Part shown: positions 1 to 10,205 of the stretch, piece by piece
How the letters are laid out: every line of letters starts with the position of its first letter
Position numbering within the stretch: position 1 is the first letter of the stretch
Source: Odobenus rosmarus divergens
Lineage: Eukaryota; Chordata; Mammalia; Carnivora; Odobenidae
Length of the DNA stretch: 64,000 bases
Direction of reading: 5' to 3'
Assembly (NCBI RefSeq): GCF_000321225.1
Contig: NW_004450478.1
Location: 2,885,634 to 2,949,633, forward strand
The notes under the pieces: generated by a model
Told to the model about the DNA's origin: nothing
Database searches by the model: none
The model's input: the letters and a program-made list of their open reading frames with translations, nothing else
Program-made: the position numbers and the translations under genes

Positions 1-130
1 GTCAGGAGTTCAAAACCACAACCTTAGGCTGTTGAAGTCTGGAGAAACAGTGCTTTCAGTCCTTTATCATGTGGGTGTTGAGATCCATTAATGGAGTTAC
101 AATGCTGTTATAAAAGAACTGGATTTATCA
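1..130. other. Unassigned flank before the first SINE
   Basis: No gene or repeat recognised. The last bases (about 117-130, gaactggatttatc) resemble gaattagatttatc just after the second SINE tail at about 530, so they probably form the left target-site duplication of the SINE array. Confidence 0.5.
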
Positions 131-314
131 GGGCGTCTGGGTGGCTCAGTAGCTAAGCATCTCTCTTCGGCTCAGGTCATAATCCCAGAGTCCGGGGATC
201 GAGCCCCGCATCGGGCTCCCTGCTCGGCGGGAAACCTGCTTCTCCCTCTCCCACTCCCCGCCGCTTGTGTTCCCTCTCTCGCTGAGTCTCTGTCAAATAA
301 ATAAATAAAATCTT
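131..314 (+). mobile_element. CAN SINE, copy 1 (5' of assembly gap)
   Basis: A tRNA-Lys-derived carnivore SINE. The head (gggcgtctgggtggctcag) holds the RNA polymerase III A box and the segment near 200 (gatcgagccccgcatcggg) the B box. A CT-rich body and (AATA)n-type tail follow. It ends directly at the gap. The last ~85 bases, with the unusual ccgccgcttg and gctgagtctctg variants, are the same as in the copy after the gap, so the two are probably not independent. Confidence 0.93.
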
Positions 315-364
315 NNNNNNNNNNNNNNNNNNNNNNNNNNNNNNNNNNNNNNNNNNNNNNNNNN
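315..364. other. Assembly gap (50 N)
   Basis: A run of exactly 50 Ns between two near-identical SINE halves. A round length of this kind usually marks a gap of estimated or unknown size. Any open frame across it is meaningless. Confidence 0.98.
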
Positions 365-528
365 CTTTGGCTCAGGTCATGATCCCAGGGTCCTGGGATC
401 GAGCCCCACATCGGGCTCCCTGCTCCGCGGGAAGCCTGCTTCTCCCTCTCCCACTCCCCGCCGCTTGTGTTCCCTCTCTCGCTGAGTCTCTGTCAAATAA
501 ATAAATAAAATCTTAAAAAAAAAAAAAA
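365..528 (+). mobile_element. CAN SINE, copy 2 (3' of assembly gap, head missing)
   Basis: The SINE resumes inside the body (ctttggctcaggtcatgatc), so the A-box head is lost in the gap. It has a B-box region, CT-rich body, aaataaataaataaaatctt and an A tail to 528. The 3' half matches copy 1 base for base. The array may be a real tandem SINE, a tail-into-tail insertion, or an unmerged assembly duplicate. Confidence 0.93.
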
Positions 529-2500
529 GGAATTAGATTTATCTTCTAGAAAGAACACTGGTAGCAGTGAGGCAGAAGAGGAAAAGACCAGGATCTACTA
601 CAATGCAGGCTACAGGTAGTCTGTTTTTCCATCCATTCACTCATAAATATTGAGCCTCTATTATTTTAGGAGGCACAGTCAGATGAATAAGGCCAAACAT
701 GCTAGCTCTCCTGTGTAGTGATGAAAAGTCCAGAAAAGTAATTAAAATACTGTACAACAGGTAGAATGCAAATGTGAATATAATGGGAGGAGAGAAGAAT
801 GACACCTACATTAAGTGTGCACAGCTAAGGTATCACCAAACACTTCCAAGATGAGGAGGATTCTGAGCCTATGAGGGAAGCTGCAGGAGTCACCAGGCCA
901 ACCAGGCAGGAGGTCATTCCAGGCTACAAGAACCTCACATCCTGCTTCTGTAAAATAAAGTGATGCAGTGAAGATTGGAACAAGGGCAACTGTGGGAACC
1001 TAAAGCTCATCAAGGCTGGATGCGACTCCACTGAAGGGCTCCAGTTTCACAGCGAAGGTAACTGGACACCACTGACTTTAAAAATTGAACTGACATGATC
1101 AGATCTGTGTTTTAGGGCAGGGAAGGTGGCCATCCCCAAGGCAGATTCCACTATTTTAAGGGTAGAACTGTGCTGATCAATTCACTGAAGAGGAGTGAAG
1201 CCACTAAAGGAAGGAGAACCGAAGGACAGAACAGACAGACAGGAAGTGTGGGGAGCACACAAAAAATTCCTGAAAAATTTGATATTAAGTATTTGGGAAA
1301 ATGAAAGTGGATCAATTTCATTCTTATGTTAAAATAATAATTCACCAAGACTAGGTCAGATTTCTTCAAGAATGGTTTAAAATACAAATTTGACTCGTGG
1401 GTCACTTCAACAGGTCGAACTCTCCAACACCATTTAATGATCTTAATACGTGTTAGGAAGCATCTGTCAAATTCTACATGGATTCCTAATTTTAAAACTT
1501 AAATAAATCTTGGGAAGAACATTACAACCTACATCTCAAAACAATGAACAGCATTCTTAATGGGTGAAAAACCGAGGACAACCCCAAGCAAGAATATCAC
1601 CTTACCGTTGGGTACTACTTTCTATCTTGAAAACCTGAATTGTACATAACGAGTCCAGTAAGTTCAACAGATATAGCTCAATTTGTGAACGAGAAATTCC
1701 TGAGTAGCAAAATTATTTGATGTAATAGAAAAATCCAGGGGCAAAAATAATCCCAGAGTAAAATACAGGAGAAAGTATGTAATATTCAGAGTCCATACAA
1801 AGGAAACTCTTTACAGAGAGATTTAAAGTGTAAATACTTGGGAGAAACCTACCATATATTTCTGGGAAGTTGGACATCAGCTCTTCACAAATCCACATGC
1901 TTACTTCATGCAAATCCAGTAACCACAAAGCACTCTTCTACACCTAGATAAGATACTTAAACCATGTAACACTACAAGAAAATAAAGGTGAAAATGTACC
2001 CTCTTGATATGAAAGGACTTTCCAAGGCAAGGAAATGAAAAGAATCCATGATCTTAAATACACAAAACTTTTGTATGTCCCACAGATTCCCCACATGAAA
2101 CAGGCAAAATGTTAACTTTATTAGATCAAGAAGAGGGAAGACAGGAGTAATTCATATGACTTAAATACTTTTAAAATGTCCGATTGCTCTCGTAATGAAA
2201 AAAAGCACCCTGAATGTTATTAAATACTTTAAAAAAGTTGTAACGCTCAGTGCTAGAAAGGACATGGTGCTATGGGAACTTTTAAACCTAACTGAGCACA
2301 AAAATTGGCAGTTGGCATTTCTGAAATGCTAGCTGGCCTAAGAGCTACATATTGTGTGTTCTGCTTAAATAAGCAATTCTTCTATAATAAATCAATCCTA
2401 ATAATTGGTTCAAAAATCAGTATTCATTTACTGAGTGCTGTTATTAGTGACAGCACCAAACTGCTCGTGTTAAAAAAACACTGTTTAAACTTCAATGCTA
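529..2500. other. No gene seen; possible old repeat at about 640-1130
   Basis: Bases 640-1130 read like a very old, long mammalian interspersed repeat: phrases resembling gaggaggattctgagcc, aggtcattccaggc and gacatgatcagatctgtgttttag occur in the usual order. Similar phrases recur at 46430-47360 and 61600-62110. I cannot name the family. The rest is AT-rich with short chance frames only. Confidence 0.4.
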
Positions 2501-2551
2501 CCTACACTAATAAACCTAACCTACACTAATAAACCTAAAGTAATAAACCTA
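2501..2551. repeat. 19-bp tandem repeat, about 2.7 units
   Basis: The unit cctacactaataaacctaa occurs at 2501-2519 and exactly again at 2520-2538, followed by a partial diverged unit (agtaataaaccta). This is a small minisatellite in AT-rich unique sequence. Confidence 0.9.
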
Positions 2552-4393
2552 CTACTGTGCATAAAACACCATGGAAAGAATGGCTGGAGGATGCACCTGG
2601 GACACACAAACAACACCTGCAAAACGCTTCACAAAAGAAACATACGATTCATACGGACTTTATATGTTTACACATCCTAAATGTTAGAAAATGAACAAGT
2701 ATTTTTCTGGCATTGCTTTAATATCAGAAAAAAAGTTGGCATACAGAATACTTTAATCTTGACTACTATAGCAAACTACGTCTCAGTGACAGCATTTCAA
2801 ATTCTCAGTCCACTTCCCTTGTGAAGCTTTACTTAAATCACCTTTTACATTTTAAAGGAATGAAGACAGAGCTCAACAGTTTTGCTCTCGGATGTTTGGC
2901 ATTCACATTTTCCTTCACCTTGTTTGTTCTGCATGCTGTATGGATTATAAACTTATATTTGCTTAGTTTTGTCTTGTGCAAACTTTGTGTATTATAGGTC
3001 AAATTTTTTATTAACAGGCTGTAAAAAAAAAATCAAATCGCCAGAAAAAAATCAATGTAGTTCAGATGCTGAATTAAAGTCTTGTAAGCATTTTAGATTT
3101 TAGAAGAAAATAACTCTTCAATTTTATTTAAATTCCAAGCACTACATATTGTCATATGTATTAATCTCTAAAAGGTAGGTGTAAATTATTGAAAGCTGTT
3201 TTTGAATATAAAAAATTCGCTGAAACTTATTCAAGTCTTCCTATAAAAATAAAAATACACACTCTGGAAACATACTAGCTGACAAAAAAGCCTTCTCAAG
3301 TCAATTTCTTTCAAAGCTAAAAAGCTATTTTCTTTTCTAAAAATGGAACAATGTGTTAGCACAAGCTTATATTTAGCAGTAAGAACCAGAACCATTTCCA
3401 AGGAAAAGTTAGTTAAGACTCCCTAGTTTCTAGGTCTGAATTTTTATTTTCATACCCTTTTGTTTAATCAAAGCATAAGGTTATGAATTTTCTACCAACT
3501 ACAGTTTAATCACTTACCATAACATTTGCTATAGGTCTCTTACCAATCCTGCAGTGTAATTTCACATTTGATATCCTCTTTGATTCTAAAATTATTTAGA
3601 AGAATGTTTCATTTCTGTTAGGTTAGGATTTTTGCTCATTTCAAACTTCTAGTTTAAATGGATTTAGGAAAGCAAATAAAGACTGAATTGTTTCTACTTT
3701 TTAATATTAATTCAACTTTCATTGGAGGGTTACACTATAACTATTTTATGTATTGTTTAATATTTGGTATATATGTGTATACATATTTTATATAATCAAG
3801 CTTTCTGAGGGTGATAGACGAAAATTTGGGGGAGATTTGACCATCTGTTAAATTCTGAGAGAACTGTGTTAAAGTCTCTCAAATAGGACTTTTAAAGTAC
3901 AGAATAACCTACCTTCCAGAAGTTTTAGTTTTTATAGATTCAGTTGCTATGTTTTGGGTTATAAAAGTTTGATGACAATTAGACTCTCCACGTGCTGTAC
4001 TTTTTATCCAGGGGTGATACGCAAAATATTTGATAAACAGTACAGCAAAATATCTGAAAAGTCTGAGATTTTATTGTTTGCAAGGTAACAAATTGGACTG
4101 CCATTGCTTTATAGATGCTGGCACAGGAGACAAGACTCCTGGGTCAAAGATTAGAGGATATTATTCACAACACAAAAGGCAGCATTAGCTTCACGTTCCA
4201 TGGGTTCTCCTTGCTAAGTCCCACTGAGGTGATGCAAGGTGGCTTGATGCAAGATGCTTGCATGAACAGTGGGTTTGTGTCCCAGCTAAAGAATCCTGTG
4301 GGTTAGGAAATGTGATTTTTTTAAAGGAGCTGCTTGCACATCTCTCCAAACTTCCTCCCAGGAGGAGGAAAAGTATTACCCTGGTTAGGAAAC
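2552..4393. other. AT-rich stretch, no feature recognised
   Basis: No SINE, recognisable LINE, or coding signal. Base composition and density of T and A runs are those of ordinary intronic or intergenic mammalian DNA. Confidence 0.5.
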
Positions 4394-4469
4394 AAAATCT
4401 CCTTCTGTCACAGAGGGCAGGATTTTTTGTTAAAATCTCGCTCTGTCACAGAGGACAGGTTTTTTTGTT
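4394..4469. repeat. 38-bp direct tandem duplication
   Basis: Two adjacent 38-bp units, 4394-4431 and 4432-4469, each run aaaatctc..ctgtcacagagg.cagg.ttttttgtt and differ at about four positions. There is no SINE or LINE match, so this is a local duplication of unique sequence, old enough to have diverged by about 10 percent. Confidence 0.85.
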
Positions 4470-4567
4470 TGTTTTCGTTTTGTTTTAATACTGAGGTTTT
4501 TTCTTACCTTTAATTTAACCTATTTGCACCTATATTTGCTTACCACCATCAAGAGTCAACTCTATAG

Positions 4568-4790
4568 GGTGCCTGGGTGGCTCAGTCATTAAGCGTCTGC
4601 CTTCAGCTCAGGTGCCTGGGTGGCTCAGTCATTAAGCATCTGCCTTCAGTTCCCAGGGTCCTGGGATCGAGCCCTGCACCGGGCTCCCTGCTCAGTGGGA
4701 AGCCTGCTTCTCTCCCTCTCCCACTCCCCCTGCCTGCGTTCCCTCTCTGTCAAGTAAATAAATAAAATCTTTAAAAAAAAAAAAAAAAAT
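4568..4790 (+). mobile_element. CAN SINE with a duplicated head
   Basis: The SINE is bounded by the target-site duplication tcaactctatag (4556-4567 and 4795-4806). Its first 43 bases (4568-4610), which carry the tRNA-like A box, are repeated at 4611-4652; the second unit runs on into the B-box part, with the usual ggtcatga removed at the join. It therefore has two A boxes and one B box. The rest is typical, with aaataaataaaatcttt and a 17-A tail. Confidence 0.93.
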
Positions 4791-4806
4791 AGCATCAACT
4801 CTATAG

Positions 4807-6270
4807 TCTTCCCCCTAGTAAAATAGGACCGTAAACAAGGTTTTAATTTCCTTTCCCTGCCAGCCTCCTGAAATTTACTGAGCTCAGACTCCAGAACAGC
4901 TCTTGAATTTTGAAAACCCTTTCCTAACAACTGTGTTAAGATTCACAGCCTTCTTATGAACTGGTATTTCAACTTTTATGATAAATTTTACTAATTTCGG
5001 TGTTCACTGCTGATTCTTCCACTCCACCTCCAAATTCCTATTAGGATTCCTTTTCCATTTGGGTACTTTTTCTCAAGTTCAAAAAAAATTTTTCTAATAA
5101 AGACAGAGGAGCTTATAGTTCTTAGACCTGTAAAACAACAACAACAACAGGTTTTTCCTCTCTATAAATTGTGTCATTCAGCTATTCCACAACCAACCAC
5201 AGAATGCCAGTACACTAGTCTTAGGCTGGGGTAGCTCTGCTTCCAATTCCTGGTCATCTAGGGTGACTGTTCTACTGATCTCACTCTGGGACCAGGCTGA
5301 GGAACAGAGGTGCACCAAGACGTTCTTCTCATAGTGGAGGTTGGTAGCTCTCAGGCAGCCAACCCCAACCAGGTACCACATTTCAAACCTCTGCTCAAGT
5401 AACACACACACAAACACTGCATTCGCTGAAGTCAAAAGGCCAAGCTCAAAGCAAAGGGGCAGGAGTCAACTCTGCCCAGAATGAGAAAGAGGAGCATTTG
5501 CTAGACCAGCTGAACTAGGACACTTGTCCACAATATACAATGGAGCATGAACCTTGGTTCACATCCCCCACCCTCCACCACCCAGTAAATAACCCTTCCA
5601 GGTCTTCAAGAATTGAGTGTCCACACAAAACCCACTGCAGCAAAGGTCCCGTTTGTTTTTCAGAACAGTCTTCAGTGAGAAAGTCAAGGAGTCACACAGG
5701 TAGAATTAACTGATGCATGTTCATTTTGTTACCCTGTGTGCCACTACATCACCCACCCATCATGTTTCACTCTCCTGCTACTCTGAAACTACACACTTAC
5801 TGAAGCCTTTTGGGTGAAACTCACCCAATGACCAGTCCCTTCCTGAGAAGTTCCATGTGTTGAATCAAGGACCAGTCAGCATTACTGTACTGGACTTTTC
5901 TCCTGACCTCACCCTGTCTGCTGCAGAACTTACTCAATGGCTTAAGCTACTCAGTGGCATCCTTCCATGTTTTTTGTTGTTCATCTTTTCAATATTTTTA
6001 GAAGGAAAGAGGTAGGTAGGTAGGCTCAACTTATCTTGAGGTCAAGACACCCAAAGAAAGACCGATTTTAAAACTGTCTACATATACAGTTGTACATAAG
6101 CCCCTACATTTCACACAATCTTTTTATTTTTCTTTCCTGTTTGAGTCCGTATTCTTCCTCACCAAACTCACTTTTTAATCTTACAAAGAAACTCAGAACA
6201 CCTCTACCACAAGTACTAAAAATTGGTAATACAACTTTGACTATTTTTCTCCATATCCAATTCTGTAGAT
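4807..6270. other. No gene or dated repeat recognised
   Basis: Mixed-composition unique sequence. There is a short (caa)n run near 5133-5148 and a ggtaggtaggtagg tetranucleotide run near 6010-6025. Short frames on both strands have no recognisable product. Confidence 0.5.
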
Positions 6271-6284
6271 AAAAACATGCTCAC

Positions 6285-6455
6285 AGGGGCACCTGGGTGG
6301 CTCAGTTGGTTAAGGGGCTGCCTTCGGCTCAGGTCATGATCCCAGGGATCTAGGATTGAGCCCCACGTCAGGCTCCCCGCTCGGCGGAGAGCCTGCTTCT
6401 CCCTCTCCCTGCTGCTCTGCTTACTTGTGCTGTCAAATAAATAAATAAAAATCTT
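6285..6455 (+). mobile_element. CAN SINE
   Basis: Full-length copy with head ggggcacctgggtggctcag, B-box region and aaataaataaataaaaatctt tail. It is flanked by a perfect 14-bp duplication aaaaacatgctcac (6271-6284 and 6456-6469), proving insertion by target-primed reverse transcription. Confidence 0.95.
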
Positions 6456-6639
6456 AAAAACATGCTCACTAGATAAAATACACAGGCATTTTAAATCATA
6501 ATTGTTTTAGGAGAATGGGAAATCACAGCTTTTGGTAGCCTATATCTCTCACTCAACTAGTACACCTCCAGAGAAACCTCCCCTCCCAAGTAATCTGGTT
6601 TAGCTCTGAGCCCTTCTCTTAGGACCTGCAGAATACTAC

Positions 6640-9330
6640 AGGATACTTGGATGTGGCACAATTCCTATGGCCATTCTCCTTCTGACAGCACTCAGGTTGT
6701 TTTCACTTTTATGTCACTACAAACAATGTACCAATAACCATTCTTCCACAAATATCCTTTCTTAAGGGTGCTTTTATTCTATAGGGTAGTCCCACATGTG
6801 GAAATACTGAGTTAAGGAATATATTAAATTTTAATCAACAGATCCAAGATGTTACAAGAATACCTTTCCTGCCATATCCACGATAAAGTGTTATTTTAAA
6901 ATTATTAGTCTGAGAGGCGCCTGGGTGGCTCAGTCAGTTAAGTCCAACTCTTGATTTCAGCTCAGGTCATGATCTCAGGGTCATGAGATAGAGCCCTGCA
7001 TCAGGCTCCATGCTGGGTGTGGAGCCTGCTTAAGATTCTCCCTCTCCCCCCACCCCCAACCCCACTAGCTCTCACTTGCTATCAAAAATAAATAAAATTA
7101 TTCTGATAAGTAGAAAGCATTTATTTTAATTTGCATCTTTTCATCAATTTGTTGATCATTTGGATTTGCTCTTCTCTGAATTGTTGTTTCCCATTACCCT
7201 GTTCTTGTCTATTACCAGGTCTTTCCACATAACTGCAATAAATACATCATTTTGTACTGTATTTGCAAGGTGGCGATGGGGGTGCTTTTCACTATGGTCT
7301 CTTCTGCTATTCAGAGAATTTTTTCAAGTCGCTATTTTTCTTTTATAGTTTGTGCTTCTAGTCTTGGTGAAGTGTTCTACTACTCTTGACTTTTTCTCTT
7401 TCATTTGTTCTTTTATCCCAATATAAAAATTCTCATTTCCTTCAATTGTGTCGGTACCATTCAGTAAAGAATATCCTTTCCTAGTATACTTTTCATAAAA
7501 AATTATCACGTGTTAAATTCAAGTATTTAAATTTTTAATGTTGTTCCACTATTTAAACTGTTCTTAACACAATACTGTATTGATTGTACAGAGTTTGTAG
7601 TACTGTATTTAGAGAAGACTGAGTAAGCCAGTTTCCCCCTCGGTAATTTTTCTACCCAAGCACTTATTCTCCATAAACTATTTCTTCCAATTAAAAAAAT
7701 AACCATCTTGGGATCTGAAAAGCCTTTAAATGTGTACATTGAATGACTTGTATTTATTGGTATTGAATCTTCCATCTTAGGACAAGTATAAGTTGATTTG
7801 TTCAGATTTGATTTTATGTTGGGAAAAACTGATTTTCACATTATGTAGGCCTCTGCTTATCTTGAATTTGTCACTAAATATTTGGTTCTGTCACTCTAAA
7901 TTACTTTATTTCTAGATGCTTTGTGTGTAGTGCAGACCCCTGATATTTGGGTATTTACCATGTACCTAGCAAACTTATCAAATTCTATTTACTAGACTGA
8001 GTTTTCTAGGTTTAAAATTACATCTCTCAGTAACAGGGATAGCCTCTTTCAACAACTTTGCTATTTTACTATTCTACTAAGATCTTCAAGAAATGTTAAA
8101 TATACCACAACTAGATAACTTGGTTGTTACTGAAACTGTACTAGTAACCATTTATTCTAAAGTTTTACTTACTACCTTTAAGTTTCTATTAATTTTCATT
8201 GGAAAGGACTTATGAAGTTCTAGCACATCAGTACATGCTAAGAAGTATTTGGTCTTCTACACCAACCATGAGGATATAATGTATTACATGTATGGATTTT
8301 CTATTCTATTCACTTTTTCTTTATTGCTTTATAGTTTAACTGATGTTTGGGATCTACGTTTTTAACTTGTCAAAATAAATGTCTTTTTATTCAATATCTA
8401 TTCTTTCTATTCTCAATCCTATTTGCCTTTGCCATTAATACTGCTCTTACTTTGGATTTTCTAAAATGATAACAATGATACTTAAGAACATTTGAATGAG
8501 AGGCATTAAATTTATTACAAATTTTTTATTTTGAAGAATTTATCAGTTTATTTACCCCCCACCTTATTAATTGGGACATTGTACATTCTTCCATTCCATT
8601 AGTCACCTTCCTTCTCCCTGGTCTCATCAGATGATAGCACTCCATTCTTTGAAAACAAGATTACAACTACTTCCATTAAGATAAACTGAGTTTTTCCACT
8701 ATGACCTTCTATTTACCCTTTCATACCTAGTAAGCTCAGTGTGTGTTTTGTTTTGAATTTCCCCTCAACACTCCTATGATCTTTTTAGAATGCTTCCACT
8801 TCTTGGCCTACCACTCTCCACTTTTAAGTTGTCTGACACAGTTTACTTTTAGGTTTTCTAAGACGACAATGCGTCCTTATTTTGCACTTAAGTTACAAAT
8901 TCCCCACACAGCTATCTCCATCTAGGTTTAATTTCCAATTATCTACACACAAATATGTTAAGGTTTATGGTCAGTATTTGCTGTAGCTTTTCCCATCTTG
9001 AAGTCCCTGTTCAGATTCTTTTAGTATTTGGTTAGCACTTTTCCTTCCAATAGGTTAGGTATGGGTCATTCTCTGAATTTATGCATATCTTCAAACATCT
9101 TTCATGTAGGCAAGTAAGTTATGTAAGTTGGAAATAGGATTCTTGGATTATGGTCCATTTCTCTCAGTAATGTGTGGTTATCCCCATATCCTCTCTTCCT
9201 GACTTGCAGATGAGAAAGCCAATGCCAGGCTGGTTCCCACCTCCCACTGTTTTCTAAAGTAAGTGGATTTTTCTTCTTCTCCCAGGAACCATCTATAGCT
9301 TTGGAGAACATACTTTTTACCAAAATAGGT
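6640..9330 (-). mobile_element. Very old L1 (L1M-type), antisense, 3' end to ORF1
   Basis: Read on the + strand, the order is that of an inverted L1. The 3' end comes first (ccacaaatatcctttcttaa; atttgcatcttttcatcaat). Next come ORF2 phrases (about 7440-7650, around 8000, and gaggatataatgtattacat near 8270). ORF1-like sequence follows near 9020-9220 (ggattcttggattatggtcc). It is heavily diverged, with frames destroyed. A SINE interrupts it at 6915-7095. The ends are approximate, the 8400-8900 part is the weakest, and two separate LINE fragments remain possible. Confidence 0.5.
6915..7095 (+). mobile_element. CAN SINE, older subfamily, inside old L1
   Basis: The head aggcgcctgggtggctcag is followed by agtccaactcttgatttcag and ggagcctgcttaagattctc, diagnostic of an older CAN subfamily than the ..gtctgccttcggctcagg copies. 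The flanks taaaattatt..ctgag and taaaattattctgataag look like a decayed target-site duplication. Confidence 0.9.
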
Positions 9331-9834
9331 CTAGACCATAGGTCTTTCTCAGGTGAACCTAGACCTTAGTGAGCTATTTAAATTTGCTGGCCCAAATCTT
9401 TCCTATGCTCAGGTCAGGAAGACTGTTTACAATTATATAATTCTCATCTTTACTATTTTTTTTTCACCTCACTGAACTTGTTACTTGCCTGCCAGACCTC
9501 TGGAATCTATTCTCCCATTCTCATATTTTCCCCTTATGATTTTTATCTTCTCATCTTTTCATACTTCTGTAATTTGAACTATTTTTGTTCCTGATCTTCC
9601 AGAACACTAACTCAGGTCTCAGCAGTGACCAACCCCCCTTTTATTCATGAAGTAATTGGGAATCATGCTTAAGATTTTTAGGTGCTGCAAATGAATCTCC
9701 TTAGGTGCTTTTTCTTTCCTTTTTTTTCCCCCCAAGTATTTAACAGGTCTCCTCCAGTAAAATACCTCACTCCAAATTTGTATTTATTTTCCTTTTCCTG
9801 GCTGCAGGTTGTCTTCTGTAGATTATCTTTGCTG
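9331..9834. other. Unassigned, T- and C-rich
   Basis: Pyrimidine-rich sequence after the 5' side of the antisense old L1. Part may be further LINE remains, but nothing here is strong enough to name. Confidence 0.4.
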
Positions 9835-9844
9835 GTTCCAGTCT

Positions 9845-10205
9845 GGTGGTTCTCCGATCTGGCTGCACATTACATTCACTTGGGTGGTTGGGGAGTTTAA
9901 GATTCCTAAAGCTCAGGGCCTATTAAATAAGAATCCCTGGAGTAGGGGGAGCCTGGGTGGCTCAGTCGTTAAGCATCTGACTTCGGCTCAGGTCATGATC
10001 CCAGGGTCCTGGGATCGAGCCCCGCATCAGGCTCCCTGCTCCGCGGGAAGCCTCCTTCTCCCTCTGCTTGTGCTCTCGCTCTGTGTCTCTCCCTGTCAAA
10101 TTAATTAATAAAATCTTGGGTGGGGGGGAAGAATCCCCGGAGTAGGTACTCAGGCATCAGTCCTTAGGTAAACTCCCCAGGTAAGTTTGACAACCAGAGG
10201 CCTAA
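9845..10205. mobile_element. MER5A-like hAT DNA transposon, split by a SINE
   Basis: The left part 9845-9928 starts ggtggttctccgatctggct and the right part 10146-10202 ends ccccaggtaagtttgacaacc. Together they fit the non-autonomous MER5A/MER5B consensus with decayed terminal inverted repeats (tggttctc..gacaacca). It has no coding capacity. The element was there before the SINE that now interrupts it. Confidence 0.75.
9946..10128 (+). mobile_element. CAN SINE inside MER5A
   Basis: Full-length copy. The 17-bp target-site duplication (aagaatccctggagtag at 9929-9945, aagaatccccggagtag at 10129-10145) has one mismatch. The tail is odd: after aataaaatctt comes a G-rich run (gggtgggggggaa) in place of a pure A tract. 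Confidence 0.95.

Noticed and set aside
172..411. Open frame crossing the gap
   Set aside because: It runs through 50 Ns and SINE sequence on the antisense strand, so it has no meaning.
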